A DNA stretch of 64,000 nt from Planctomycetota bacterium (GTDB lineage Bacteria; Planctomycetota; UBA1135; UBA2386). Within the stretch, counting starts at the first letter, position 1, and each line of letters begins with the position of its first letter. This document shows positions 52,148 through 60,864 of the stretch, in pieces. The DNA is taken from positions 1 through 64,000 of the forward strand of contig BJHM01000005.1 in NCBI GenBank assembly GCA_014192625.1, read 5' to 3'. The notes beneath the pieces were generated by a model. It did no database searches and was not told the DNA's origin. It saw only the letters and a program-made list of their open reading frames with translations. The translations under genes and the position numbers were made by a program.

Positions 52148-53974
52148 TCACTGTGCGCGGCGCGATTGCGTGACGCCAAGGCGCACACGAAGTTGCTCTG
52201 GCGATGGATTGGCCCGCAGGGTGAGGCTGATTTTTGGCCGGTTGCGCGCTTCGAATACAGCGTTCACCTTGGCCGTGATGCCGTTGGCGCGTTCGTATTC
52301 CACGGCGACGCTGGTTTTTTTGTCGGCGATGGCGGCTTTTACGGCCACGTCGGCATCTGTACTGTTTGCGATGGGCTTGCCGTCGATTGCGCGCAGCCGG
52401 CCACTGAGCGGTGCTGGATCGCCGCCGCCGCTTACTTCCATGCCGCGCAAGTCAGTAAATGTGGGCGCATCTTTGCGACTGCGATCCAGGCCGCGGAGCA
52501 CCGTGTCCGGATGGTCTTCGATCAAACTATCGATGCCTGCTGCGGCGAAGATCGTCACGTAATCGGGGACCATGGTGCCTCGCACGCAGCGCGCGAAGAA
52601 GCTGCCGAGGTCAGTGCCTGCAGCAGTGCTGCACGCGGTTTCGATCTCGGTCTCGCTGAGGCCGCGGCCGGTTGCTTCGCACTGCTGGAGCATCGCCGCC
52701 ATTGCATCGTCAAGGCCACGATTGCCGCCGGACGCGGCACGGATCTGTAGATCGAGCAACAGGCCGAGCACTTGACCGGAAGTGTAATAGTCGAGTCGGC
52801 GATCTGCCGGCATGCGGTCCCAGACGCCGAACGAGGCTTGCTCCGAAGACGTGTAGTGGCGACCAGGCATCGCTTCAAAGCTGGAGATCGTGCGGCCAGC
52901 GCTCTGCCAGAACTGCGGCGCAGTCATCAGGCCACCGCGCACTCGCAGGACTTCCTCGTAGTAGGAAGTAACGCCCTCGCTGAGCCAGAGACCTGTGGTG
53001 CGATTGGGGCGGTCATAGTGGAACGGACCAAGCTCGCTCGGGCGCAGGCGCTTCACGTTCCAGCAGTGGAAGAACTCGTGCGCACAAATGGAAAAACTCG
53101 AAGTCGGGTTGTTCTGAAACGCCTTTCTGCCGAGGCCGATACCAGTTGAGTTGAGGTGCTCGAGGCCGCCGCCATCTCCAAGCGCACCAACGGTGAACAA
53201 GAACCAGTAATCTGAATACGGATACTTGCCGCCAAAGATCGCCGCACCTTCTTCGGTGATCGCACGCAGGCCGTCGAGCCAAGGCTTGGATTCGATGTCG
53301 AGATCGTGCTCGTCGTCGAGGATCACGTGAAACTTGGCACCAAGACTCTCGTATTCAAACGTCTGAAATTTGCCGATTTTCACCAGGCAGTCGGCGAGCA
53401 CGTCGTAGTTCTTGGCAGTGAACGATCCGTCGCTGGCTTGCACTAAGCCCGATGCCTGCGACCACCCCTCTGGCAGTTGAAAGTGCACGCTGCACGGGGC
53501 TGTCAGCAAGCGGCGCACATAGAGATAAACCGCTGGTCCTTCGTAGGTGATGCAGCGCCGTTGTGGGCTTGCGTGTAGGAAGCGATCGCCTTTTCGCATC
53601 GTCACGCGATAACGAAGTACGACCGCCTCTGCTGCGCCATGAGCCACTTCCCACGCCGCCGCCGAGATTTTTGTGATTGGCACTTCGCGGTCGTTGACCT
53701 GTGCGCTGAGTGACGTGATGCGCTCAGGGAAGTCGCGCAGGCGGTAAGAACCAGGCGTCCACACCGGACATTCGAAAGTGGTGCTTACCCCGATTGGTGC
53801 CGCGACGCGCAGTGCTACATCAAGGGTAAATTCTTGTTCGGTGATCGACGCGCCCTTGGCATCGATTGTGTAGTGCAACTGTGACTCGCCTTGTGCAAAA
53901 GCGGTGGCCGACAGCAACAGCCAGAGTGCGATAGCAAGACTGCGTTGGGAGCAGAGATTAAAGATCAACAGCAT
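52148..53974 (-). CDS. M61 family metallopeptidase (glycyl aminopeptidase type) with PDZ-like C-terminus
   Basis: 608 residues. A signal peptide MLLIFNLCSQRSLAIALWLL is followed by the M61 N-terminal domain (VDVALRVAAPIGVSTTFEC-like strands), the zinc-binding HEFFHCWNVKRLRP and, about 24 residues later, a Glu in LWLSEGVTSYYEE (HExxH-E). The C-terminal third contains a PDZ-like region (GRLRAIDGKPIANSTDADVA). Secreted M61 enzymes release N-terminal amino acids from small peptides. It stands alone on the minus strand. Confidence 0.94.
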   Translation of the reverse strand: MLLIFNLCSQRSLAIALWLLLSATAFAQGESQLHYTIDAKGASITEQEFTLDVALRVAAPIGVSTTFECPVWTPGSYRLRDFPERITSLSAQVNDREVPITKISAAAWEVAHGAAEAVVLRYRVTMRKGDRFLHASPQRRCITYEGPAVYLYVRRLLTAPCSVHFQLPEGWSQASGLVQASDGSFTAKNYDVLADCLVKIGKFQTFEYESLGAKFHVILDDEHDLDIESKPWLDGLRAITEEGAAIFGGKYPYSDYWFLFTVGALGDGGGLEHLNSTGIGLGRKAFQNNPTSSFSICAHEFFHCWNVKRLRPSELGPFHYDRPNRTTGLWLSEGVTSYYEEVLRVRGGLMTAPQFWQSAGRTISSFEAMPGRHYTSSEQASFGVWDRMPADRRLDYYTSGQVLGLLLDLQIRAASGGNRGLDDAMAAMLQQCEATGRGLSETEIETACSTAAGTDLGSFFARCVRGTMVPDYVTIFAAAGIDSLIEDHPDTVLRGLDRSRKDAPTFTDLRGMEVSGGGDPAPLSGRLRAIDGKPIANSTDADVAVKAAIADKKTSVAVEYERANGITAKVNAVFEARNRPKISLTLRANPSPEQLRVRLGVTQSRRAQ

Positions 53975-54109
53975 GATCAGAATCCTACGAACGAATGCGT
54001 AAAGGTCGAAGCATGAGTCGATTCACACCGGCGACTCGGCGGTGTTCGTGTTCGTAAACGTATTCGTTGACTTGCTATGCTCTGCCTTGGTCGTCAACCA
54101 AGGTCCCCC

Positions 54110-54991
54110 ATGCACGAGAGCCATGTCAGTTTCCGTCAGCCGTTGCCGCCGAATCGAGCGATAGCCGCAGCGATCCGACTCCTCGCCGACGACCAGCTAA
54201 AGGTGGTAGAGGCCGCGCGCGACTGCTTGCGTCAATACGGCGAACGTGCGAGGGCGCAGCTCAACAAGGCTGCCGAGCTAGCTGAGGCCAGCGTCCGGGT
54301 GCGTGCTCGTGAGTTGCTGCGCAATTTGGAAGTTCGCAGGTTGCTGCGTCGCCTGCTTGCGCTTGACCTTGATCACGCTGGCCGCAAGAAGCCAGAGGCG
54401 TTGCTCACTGGAACGGTGCTCTCGGCGCAGATGGTGCGCACGTTCACAATGACGGCGCCGCAGCTGTCGTGCATCCTGCGCGGCGAGGCCAAGGTTTTGC
54501 GCCGGAAGATCCGTGGCCGAAGTCTGCCAGTTTCTGCGCGCATCTTGAGTGAGCACCTCGCGGGCACGATGGGCTTGAGTGGCGGCGAATCTAGCAAGGG
54601 CGAACTCGATCACGTGTTGCTCGACCGCGTGTTGGTAAACCGGGTCGGCATTCCCGTTGCGCTGTCGCTGATCTGGTTGTTGGTGGCGCGCTGGGCTGGC
54701 CTCTCGGTCAGTGGTGTTGGGATGCCCGAGCACTTCTTGCTCCGACTGCACGGTCGCCGGCCGGTGCTGCTGGATCCGTTTCATGGTGGTCGCCAGGTAA
54801 CTAAGGTCGACTGCATCCGCCACTTGAAAAGCATTGGTTACGGGCAAGTGCTGAGTCACTTGCGTGACTTGACCGAACGCGAGGTGCTGACGCACTACCT
54901 GCGCGCACTCCGCAGCGCTGCTGAAAGCAAGGGGCGCGGCGATACGCATGAGACGTTGCGCGATGCGCTGTTCCGCCTTGAAACGCTTTGA
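54110..54991 (+). CDS. SirB1-like transglutaminase-fold protein
   Basis: 293 residues from ATG at 54110 (MHESHVSFRQ). The C-terminal half has the SirB1/Transglut_core2 pattern: LDHVLLDRVLVNRVGIPVAL, WLLVARWAGLSVSGVGMP, EHFLLRLHG, VLLDPFHGGRQVT. The N-terminal half is a helical region with many basic and Ala residues. The classical Cys of the transglutaminase triad is not evident. Family role is unknown, possibly a scaffold or a non-catalytic relative. Its TGA shares one base (TGATG) with the start of the next gene. Confidence 0.85.
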   Translation: MHESHVSFRQPLPPNRAIAAAIRLLADDQLKVVEAARDCLRQYGERARAQLNKAAELAEASVRVRARELLRNLEVRRLLRRLLALDLDHAGRKKPEALLTGTVLSAQMVRTFTMTAPQLSCILRGEAKVLRRKIRGRSLPVSARILSEHLAGTMGLSGGESSKGELDHVLLDRVLVNRVGIPVALSLIWLLVARWAGLSVSGVGMPEHFLLRLHGRRPVLLDPFHGGRQVTKVDCIRHLKSIGYGQVLSHLRDLTEREVLTHYLRALRSAAESKGRGDTHETLRDALFRLETL

Positions 54992-56277
54992 TGCTGGGCT
55001 CGTCGTCACGGCGTGTGCCTTCCCTGCTGGCGTTGTCCATCGCGGTTGCCGCGAGTTCTTGCACCGGCATCTTTCAGCGGTCGTTGCCGGCAGTTTCCGC
55101 AAGCTACGACCGACTCGCAACTGGTAGCGAACTGCGCGTAGGCGCGGCCGAGCGCGACATCACGCCCGAAGTCGGTGGCTATCTCGCAGGCTTCACCATC
55201 GGCCGCACAAGTACGGGCATCGCCTCGCCGCTCAAGGTGCGTGCGATGGTCTTTGGCCTGGGTGGTCAGCGGTTCGCCATCATTGGCATTGACAACCTTG
55301 GCGTGATGCGCGAGGACGCGGACTGGATCAAGTCGGGGCTCACTGGGTTTGCCAATGGCGAGGTGTTCTTGTGCAGTAGTCACACGCACGCTGGCGCCGA
55401 CCTGATCGGACTGTGGGGCTATTATTTTCTCACCTCGGGGCGCGACCGCGACTATGTGGCCAAGGTTCGCATGGCCACGCAAGAGGCGGTTGCCGAGGCT
55501 TGGGGCAAGGCTCAGCCAGCCGTGCTCGTGCGCGGTGAGGAACGCATCGCCGCGAGTGGCTTCATCAAGAACGCCAACCGAAAAGAGTGCTTTGATCGTC
55601 GCATCAACGTGCTGCACGCACGTGCCGTGGATGATGGCCGGCCGCTTGGCACGCTGCTGCACTGCGCCTGTCATCCCGAAGTGATGCCGCGCCGCAACAC
55701 GGAGATTTCCGCCGACTTCGTTGGCGCATTGTGCGATGGCTGGCGGCAAGCCGGTCTCGGCCAGGCAGTGTTCGTAAATGGTGCGCTCGGCGCGATGGTC
55801 TCGCCCGGCCTGAAAGAGCGCAATCAGACTGGCGTGGAGCAGCTCGGTGGTGAGTTGTTGCGGTTGTCACGCGCAGCACTGTTGCACGCCACACCATTGC
55901 CGGTCGACTCAATCGAGGTGCACCGCCGCGATGTCTACTTGCCGCTGCGTACAATGGGGCTCAGGCTCGGCCGCCTGACGATGGCGATCCAGCGCGAAGC
56001 CTACGAGGGGCTGGCGCGTAGCTCCGTTGGCTATTTGCGCCTAGGCTCGCTGGTGATGCTCGCAATACCTGGTGAAATGGAGCCGGTGATGGCGGCGCGG
56101 ATTCGGGATCGGCTGCATCTGCCATCTGCGATGCTGCTCGGCCTCTGCGATGACGAGCTTGGCTATCTGATGCGTGGCGAGGATGCCCGCGATCCTGAGT
56201 TTCGCTATGAACGCTCGATGAGTCCCTGCGTGGATGCCGGGGAAATTATCGGTGAGGCGCTGGGCGCTGGCCGCTAG
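54991..56277 (+). CDS. Neutral/alkaline ceramidase-like lipoprotein
   Basis: 428 residues. A signal peptide ends in a lipobox-like AASSC. The N-terminal body follows the neutral/alkaline ceramidase pattern: VGAAERDITPE, GIDNLGV, LCSSHTHAGAD with zinc-binding His, HCACHPEVMPR with another His, and ISADFVGAL. Ceramidases of this type hydrolyse ceramide amide bonds; most bacterial members have broader or unknown substrates. It is shorter than the 650-residue Pseudomonas enzyme and lacks the C-terminal Ig-like domain. Expressed with the SirB1-like gene (TGATG overlap). Confidence 0.88.
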   Translation: MLGSSSRRVPSLLALSIAVAASSCTGIFQRSLPAVSASYDRLATGSELRVGAAERDITPEVGGYLAGFTIGRTSTGIASPLKVRAMVFGLGGQRFAIIGIDNLGVMREDADWIKSGLTGFANGEVFLCSSHTHAGADLIGLWGYYFLTSGRDRDYVAKVRMATQEAVAEAWGKAQPAVLVRGEERIAASGFIKNANRKECFDRRINVLHARAVDDGRPLGTLLHCACHPEVMPRRNTEISADFVGALCDGWRQAGLGQAVFVNGALGAMVSPGLKERNQTGVEQLGGELLRLSRAALLHATPLPVDSIEVHRRDVYLPLRTMGLRLGRLTMAIQREAYEGLARSSVGYLRLGSLVMLAIPGEMEPVMAARIRDRLHLPSAMLLGLCDDELGYLMRGEDARDPEFRYERSMSPCVDAGEIIGEALGAGR

Positions 56278-56289
56278 ATTGCGCGTTCG

Positions 56290-56946
56290 TCAACGAAGGT
56301 GATTGAGTAGCCCTGTCACCCAAGACATCAGCGGGTAGTAAAGCAGCGGCACGACTTTGATCGCGATCACAAACGTGAGGATGTTTGCGTAGGGCAGGTT
56401 TTGCAGTTTGTCGAAGACGTTGCGCGTTGCCGGCAGCAGTCCGCGCACGACCCCTGCGCCATCGAGTGGTGGCAGTGGTATCAGGTTGAAGACGAACAGC
56501 AGCAGGTTGAGGGCTAGAAAGACATTTGCGATCTTGCCTGCAGCGTCCGCGCTGCTGCTGTGCGCGCCGCCCAATGAAGCGATGGTGCCAAATGCGACGG
56601 CGGCGAGGAGCACGTTGGCGATTGGTCCGGCCGCCGACATCAGTGCTGCCTTGCGAGGATTGCGGTAGGCCCAGATCGCGTCGATTGGCGTGCTGGCGTA
56701 GCCCATGCAGTAGGTCCCGCCACTCAAGAACAGCGAGATTAGCGGCAGCACTACCATGCCATATGGCTCGCGCCGGATGTGTGGCAGCGGGTTGAGCGAA
56801 ACCTGGCCCATGCGGTAGGCCGTCAGGTCGCCACCGAGCTTGGCGGCGAACGCGTGCGCCGCCTCATGCACCGTTGAACTGATGATGAAGGCAACCAGCC
56901 AGATCATCGCCGTCTGAAAATCGAAGTTAGAAGCCAGCGCGATCAT
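56290..56946 (-). CDS. Site-2-type M50 membrane metalloprotease
   Basis: 218 residues and about five hydrophobic segments. Zinc site HEAAH at residues 27-31 and third-ligand region NLIPLPPLDG near the C terminus define the M50 family; the short form without PDZ domain is common in bacteria (YwhC-type). Intramembrane cleavage of membrane proteins such as anti-sigma factors is the family role. The start overlaps the xseB stop (ATGA at 56943-56946), thus it is downstream of xseA-xseB in one operon. Confidence 0.92.
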   Translation of the reverse strand: MIALASNFDFQTAMIWLVAFIISSTVHEAAHAFAAKLGGDLTAYRMGQVSLNPLPHIRREPYGMVVLPLISLFLSGGTYCMGYASTPIDAIWAYRNPRKAALMSAAGPIANVLLAAVAFGTIASLGGAHSSSADAAGKIANVFLALNLLLFVFNLIPLPPLDGAGVVRGLLPATRNVFDKLQNLPYANILTFVIAIKVVPLLYYPLMSWVTGLLNHLR

Positions 56947-57206
56947 GCGTCGTCCTCACGCTTCGTGTCGTCCTCGTCTGGTGAGGCCGCGCTCCCGGCG
57001 AGGTCGGCGACTACCTTCTTCACCTTGGTTTCTGTTGCGGCAAGTTTTTGGCGGCAGATTGCAAGCAGCGCCGCGGCGCGTTCGACCTTGTCCGAAAGCA
57101 GGTCGAGATCGAGTGTGCCAGATTCGATCTCCTGCAGGATCGCCTCCAGTTCGCTGCTGGCTTCGCTGTAGGTGAGTTCCAAGGGCTTCTTCTTCTTTTC
57201 GCTCAT
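56943..57206 (-). CDS. xseB: Exodeoxyribonuclease VII small subunit
   Basis: 87 residues, with the conserved YSEASSELEAILQEIESGTLD and the helical KVERAAALLAICRQKLA. It binds and stabilises the large subunit, XseA. Both flanks are 4-bp ATGA overlaps (57203-57206 with xseA, 56943-56946 with the M50 gene). The C-terminal tail is acidic (SPDEDDTKREDDA). Confidence 0.95.
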   Translation of the reverse strand: MSEKKKKPLELTYSEASSELEAILQEIESGTLDLDLLSDKVERAAALLAICRQKLAATETKVKKVVADLAGSAASPDEDDTKREDDA

Positions 57207-58924
57207 GATGTTGGCTCGAGGTTTATCGACTCGGCTTTGGTGTGCACGGTGCCGTCGCGCAATTGCAAGACGAGGGTCTGGTTTGGATGAATGCGCGCAG
57301 CCTCGGACAGGATGCGACCGTCGGCGCTGCGAATCAGCGCGAAGCCGCGGCCGAGCACGCGTGCTGGATCGAGCAATCGCTGTCGCGCAGACTTTTGTTC
57401 GAGTCGGTCTGCGCCTTGTTCGAGCCGCCGCTCAGCGGCACGGATCAATCGCGAGGCGGTGTTCTGCTGTTCGCTGCGGGCGCGCGCGCAGCGGACGAAC
57501 GCAGCGCTGCTTAGCCCGAGTGCTGAGCGAGTAAGATTACTGCCAGCCATCGTCAGGCATCGCAGGGACTCGCGATGGACATCGCGCGCAATGGTTTGCA
57601 GTTGCGCCTTGGCCTCTTGCAGTAGCGTTCTTGCCGAACGGTTTAGGAGATGGCCGGAATGGTCGAGGTCGCGGCTCGCGCGCAGCAGGTGTGCGATCAC
57701 GACTCCTTGCAGATGGGCGGCGCGTTCGCGCACTGAGGAACGCGCATCCTCGACGCAGCGCACCAAAAACTCGGCGACTGCGGTTGGGGTTTTTTCCGAG
57801 TGTGCGATCTCGTCGAGTATCGACCGATCGCGTTGATGGCCGATGCCGATCACGATTTTGATCGGGTGGCGGGCCACCGCGAAGGCGATGTCGCGGTCAT
57901 CAAAACCGGCGAGGTCGGTGCGCGATCCGCCGCCGCGCAAAATGCACAGCGCATCAAACTGGTTCGCGCGCGCAGCAAACCACGCCAAGCCGTTCAGCAC
58001 GTTGTCCTTTAGCAGCGCGCCCTGGACCGAAACCGGCAACAGCGTGATGTCAAAACCTGTGCGAGCATCTTGCAGATGGCGCAGGAAATCATTCCAGCCG
58101 TCAGAGTCGGGGCTTGTCAGCACGCCGATCCGCAGCGGCGGGATCACGAGACCGAGTGCGAGGTTGCGCTCCGCAAGTCCCGCATCGCGCAGTTCGCGCA
58201 GGATTTGTTCGCGCGACAATGCGAGCTTGCCGAGCGTGAAACTCGGATCAATGTCTTCGACTATCAGTTGGTAGCGACCCGTCTGCGGGTAGAGGTCGAC
58301 GCGCACCAACATGCGCACCTCCAGGCCATCGCGCAGCGTGAAGTCCGTGCTGGTCTTATTGAGGCGCAGCAGCATCGCTTCTAAGGTGCGCTCGAACAGG
58401 ATGGCATCGACGCGCGCCAATGGGCGTGACTCGCCTTGTGCCTTCTCGATCAGCGTGAAAAAGCGGGTGGCGCGCTGGCCCTGCTTGTCAAAGTCGACGA
58501 TCTCGCCGACCACCCAGATCGATTGCGGAAACTTCCCGCGCAGCGCTTCCCGCACTCGTTCGTTCAGCGCGGACACGGATAGCGCATCGGGTGCGGCGGT
58601 CGTAGCAGCCGTCGCCTTCAGCGAGGGGCGGCCGTCGTCCTGCTGCTCGACCGGCAGTTTTTTTGTCGGCGGATTTTTTGTGGCGGCTGGCTTGCCGAGG
58701 GTGCCAGCGAGCAGGCTCATCACATCTGGCGCAAACTCAAACAAGTGGCGCTTGAACATCGCGAACACTTGGTCGATATCGGAAGCTGGCACAATCCAGG
58801 TCTTCTGCCGGGGGTCAAAGCGGCGAGCCTTTAGCAGCTTGACCTCCGTGACAAGGTCTGCACGGTAAGGAAAGCGAATCACCAGATTCGCGCCATCAGC
58901 GTCGAGTTCGACCGTGCCCGTCAT
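57203..58924 (-). CDS. xseA: Exodeoxyribonuclease VII large subunit with HARP-like N-terminal extension
   Basis: 573 residues against about 450 in E. coli. The exonuclease part starts near residue 115 with the OB fold (SVSALNERVREALRGKFPQS, VVGEIVDFDKQG), continues with the catalytic core (AREQILRELRD-like GLVIPPLRIGVLTSPDSD, LCILRGGGSRTDLAGFDD) and a coiled-coil C terminus. The first 75 residues are extra: VELDADGANLVIRFPYRADL, then LKARRFDPRQKTWIVPA, then a helix. This matches the HARP-like motif of annealing helicases (pattern RRFDP...W.VP). It degrades single-stranded DNA to oligonucleotides; the extension may bind fork or single-strand junctions (inference). Confidence 0.93.
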   Translation of the reverse strand: MTGTVELDADGANLVIRFPYRADLVTEVKLLKARRFDPRQKTWIVPASDIDQVFAMFKRHLFEFAPDVMSLLAGTLGKPAATKNPPTKKLPVEQQDDGRPSLKATAATTAAPDALSVSALNERVREALRGKFPQSIWVVGEIVDFDKQGQRATRFFTLIEKAQGESRPLARVDAILFERTLEAMLLRLNKTSTDFTLRDGLEVRMLVRVDLYPQTGRYQLIVEDIDPSFTLGKLALSREQILRELRDAGLAERNLALGLVIPPLRIGVLTSPDSDGWNDFLRHLQDARTGFDITLLPVSVQGALLKDNVLNGLAWFAARANQFDALCILRGGGSRTDLAGFDDRDIAFAVARHPIKIVIGIGHQRDRSILDEIAHSEKTPTAVAEFLVRCVEDARSSVRERAAHLQGVVIAHLLRASRDLDHSGHLLNRSARTLLQEAKAQLQTIARDVHRESLRCLTMAGSNLTRSALGLSSAAFVRCARARSEQQNTASRLIRAAERRLEQGADRLEQKSARQRLLDPARVLGRGFALIRSADGRILSEAARIHPNQTLVLQLRDGTVHTKAESINLEPTS

Positions 58925-58934
58925 CGGCGCGAAT

Positions 58935-59543
58935 TCATACGGGATTGCGTGGTGCCAGATGCACGAAAACCATCGCGCGGGCCGCTGCCTTGACCTCTTC
59001 CAGCGTGATTGCGCGGGCCGCCGCCGTGCTTAGGTCGCTCATGATTTCAGGCGCGAGTCCACAAGGCCGCACCGCGAAAAAGGGGGTCAGATCCATCGCC
59101 ACGTTGATCGAGATGCCGTGCAAGCTGATCCAGTGCTTCACGGCGACGCCGATGGACGCGACCTTGCGGCCGTTGACGAACACGCCCGTGCCGTCAACCG
59201 AGGGTTCTGCTGCTAGCCCGAATGCCGCACACAAAGCGACCCCGAACGCCTCGAAACGGCGCAGCCAATCGCGCAGGTCGTGCCGCGGCAGGCGCACGAT
59301 CGGATAGACCACCAGTTGGCCATGGCCATGAAACGTGATCTTGCCGCCGCGTTCGATCGGCACGATTTCAGGCCCGAAGTCCCCGGCTTTCGTGGCGCGG
59401 CCGGCCGTGTAGACCGGGTCATGCTCGACGAACAGGATCCGGCCCGAGATCGCGCCAGCGTGCACTTGTGCATGTAGCTCGCGCATCCTTGCAAGCACCG
59501 CCGGATAGGCGGCCCGACCTAGGTCCTCGATTTCCGGCGGCAT
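58935..59543 (-). CDS. lipB: Octanoyltransferase (lipoate biosynthesis)
   Basis: 202 residues from ATG at 59543 (MPPEIEDLGR); a GTG eight codons upstream opens the frame but almost meets the divergent gene. It transfers octanoyl from ACP to lipoyl domains. Conserved RGGKITFHGHGQLVVYPI corresponds to RGGxxTxHGPGQ, and the Lys-bearing GRKVASIGVAVKHWISLHG is the active site region, followed by PCGL with the catalytic Cys. A lipA gene is not in the window. It is the only gene between xseA (10 bp downstream) and the divergent unknown gene. Confidence 0.95.
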   Translation of the reverse strand: MPPEIEDLGRAAYPAVLARMRELHAQVHAGAISGRILFVEHDPVYTAGRATKAGDFGPEIVPIERGGKITFHGHGQLVVYPIVRLPRHDLRDWLRRFEAFGVALCAAFGLAAEPSVDGTGVFVNGRKVASIGVAVKHWISLHGISINVAMDLTPFFAVRPCGLAPEIMSDLSTAAARAITLEEVKAAARAMVFVHLAPRNPV

Positions 59544-59568
59544 CGGCGAGAGACTAGCACCACTCACG

Positions 59569-59961
59569 ATGGCTTCGCATTTGGTCTTACTTGCACTGCT
59601 CCAGCAGTTCGTGGTGACGCCCTACACGGCGGAGGTGGGGGAGCATGTCCAAGTGGAGGTGCGTTCGCGCGATACTCGCGAGCCCGCGAGAGGCCTGCCG
59701 ATCGACGTGGTGATCGGCACGTCACCGCCGCAGCGGCTTGGTGTAACGGACGAGCACGGCATGGTCGGGTTTATCGCCGACCTGCCTGGTGATCGTTACT
59801 TTGTCACGGAGCTCGATGGCGTGCGGCTGGTTCTACCGATGCGGATCGTCTCATCCCGCCGCCGCCTTCTCTACGCCGTCACGTGCGTGCCGCTCGGGCT
59901 GGCGTTCGGGTTTGCGATCGTGCGTCGTTGGCGCCGTCGCCCGAGTGAGCCAGCCGAGTGA
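59569..59961 (+). CDS. Small membrane protein with Ig-like domain, C terminus in a 13-bp repeat
   Basis: 130 residues: a short N-terminal hydrophobic signal (MASHLVLLALLQQ), a transthyretin-like or Ig-like domain (VQVEVRSRDTREPARGLPID, LGVTDEHGMVGFIADLPGD), and a late transmembrane helix (YAVTCVPLGLAFGFAIV) followed by a basic cluster (RRWRRRP). The last residues, PSEPAE, are encoded by the first copies of a 13-bp repeat (59942-60003) and the stop lies within the second copy, so changes in copy number would alter the C terminus. No family recognised. Confidence 0.72.
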   Translation: MASHLVLLALLQQFVVTPYTAEVGEHVQVEVRSRDTREPARGLPIDVVIGTSPPQRLGVTDEHGMVGFIADLPGDRYFVTELDGVRLVLPMRIVSSRRRLLYAVTCVPLGLAFGFAIVRRWRRRPSEPAE

Positions 59962-60003
59962 GCCAGCCGAGTGAGCCAGCCGAGTGAGCCAGCCGAGTGA
60001 GCC
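59942..60003. repeat. 13-bp minisatellite cgagtgagccagc
   Basis: Four complete units at 59942, 59955, 59968 and 59981 and a partial fifth, ending at 60003. It overlaps the last codons and the TGA of the upstream gene. Since 13 is not divisible by three, each additional unit shifts the frame, but stop codons tga occur in every copy. Confidence 0.95.
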
Positions 60004-60012
60004 GCGTGGCTC

Positions 60013-60339
60013 TCAGGCCAGAACTTTGTCGACCGCCAGCTTCACTGCGCGTAGGTCCTGGTTGCCGTAGAAGCGGCTCACTTCCTTGCCGTTCTTGAAG
60101 AAGATGCAGGTTGGGACCGATTGGATCTGGAAGCCGGCGGCGGTCTCCGATGCCGCGTCGATGTCGACCTTGAAAACTGCGAGCTTGCCAACGTAGTCCG
60201 TCGCGACCTTGTCGATCGTCGGCGCCAGCGCCTTGCATGGGCCGCACCATGTGGCGGAGAAGTCGACCAGGACCGGAGTCTTGGCGAGCAGCAGGGCGTT
60301 CTTGAAGTCAGAGTCGCTGAGTTCGGTAACCTTCGACAT
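60013..60339 (-). CDS. trxA: Thioredoxin
   Basis: 108 residues from ATG at 60339 (MSKVTELSDS); the open frame runs further upstream without family sequence. Active site WCGPC with Cys32 and Cys35, cis-Pro in QSVPTCIFF, and the usual length identify a canonical thioredoxin that reduces disulfides. The presumed partner is the thioredoxin reductase at 2243-3187. It ends 10 bp from the 13-bp repeat array. Confidence 0.97.
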   Translation of the reverse strand: MSKVTELSDSDFKNALLLAKTPVLVDFSATWCGPCKALAPTIDKVATDYVGKLAVFKVDIDAASETAAGFQIQSVPTCIFFKNGKEVSRFYGNQDLRAVKLAVDKVLA

Positions 60340-60631
60340 AGTGCTTGGGGCGAGGTGGGGGCGTAGATTTACAGGACGTGGGGGAATCATTGTGGCGACG
60401 GCATGGCCGATCGCAAGGGTTGGAGGATTCGCAAATGAGCGTATGTGGCGCGGGCGTTCACCGAATGGCGCTGCGGACGGCAAAGTGCCATCCGGTTCAC
60501 GAGCAGGTGCGATGCCTTGGCCAGTTGCTGCCGCAGGCATCGCGTTCGACGCATGCGGCCGCTACGAGCGAACGCCAGTTGGCTCGCTAGATCCGTGCTC
60601 ACCGCACAGATTGCGATTACACAGATTGCGG
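60340..60631. other. Intergenic region, 292 bp, no gene seen
   Basis: Upstream of trxA and downstream of the DUF1858 gene, both minus strand. It should contain the trxA promoter. No repeat, riboswitch or terminator recognised; overlapping frames lack domain or start support. Confidence 0.4.
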
Positions 60632-60859
60632 TCAGATGCGGTTGAGTGCGGACAGCAGGCGGTCCGTCGGGATGCCGTTCTGCGTTGCTACCTGCTCGAT
60701 CGTGTCCTGCGGATTGAAGCCGCAGTTGCGGCAGCCACCGAGGTGAAAGTCGCGCATCAGCACCATGCCGAGCGTGGGGTCCGCCGTCAGGGCCTCAAGC
60801 ATCGTGGTCTTGGCGTTGAAGCGAGTGGAGTGCTGCGTGTCGTTCTTGGTTGGGTTCAT
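60632..60859 (-). CDS. DUF1858 domain protein, CxxC
   Basis: 75 residues (56 if the second ATG, at Met20, is used). The DUF1858/prismane-associated domain is a small fold with a redox-like Cys pair: LGMVLMRDFHLGGCRNCGFN with Cys43 and Cys46, then PQDTIEQVA and a C-terminal helix. Members of this family are found next to hybrid-cluster or Fe-S proteins. The gene starts 5 bp after the mrp stop, thus co-transcribed. A role in delivering or holding an Fe-S cluster, or a disulfide, is inferred. Confidence 0.88.
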   Translation of the reverse strand: MNPTKNDTQHSTRFNAKTTMLEALTADPTLGMVLMRDFHLGGCRNCGFNPQDTIEQVATQNGIPTDRLLSALNRI

Positions 60860-60864
60860 GGGAG

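Noticed and set aside
57242-58868. Several plus-strand ORFs over xseA
   Set aside because: Shadows of the GC-rich coding strand; the xseA frame carries the family motifs.
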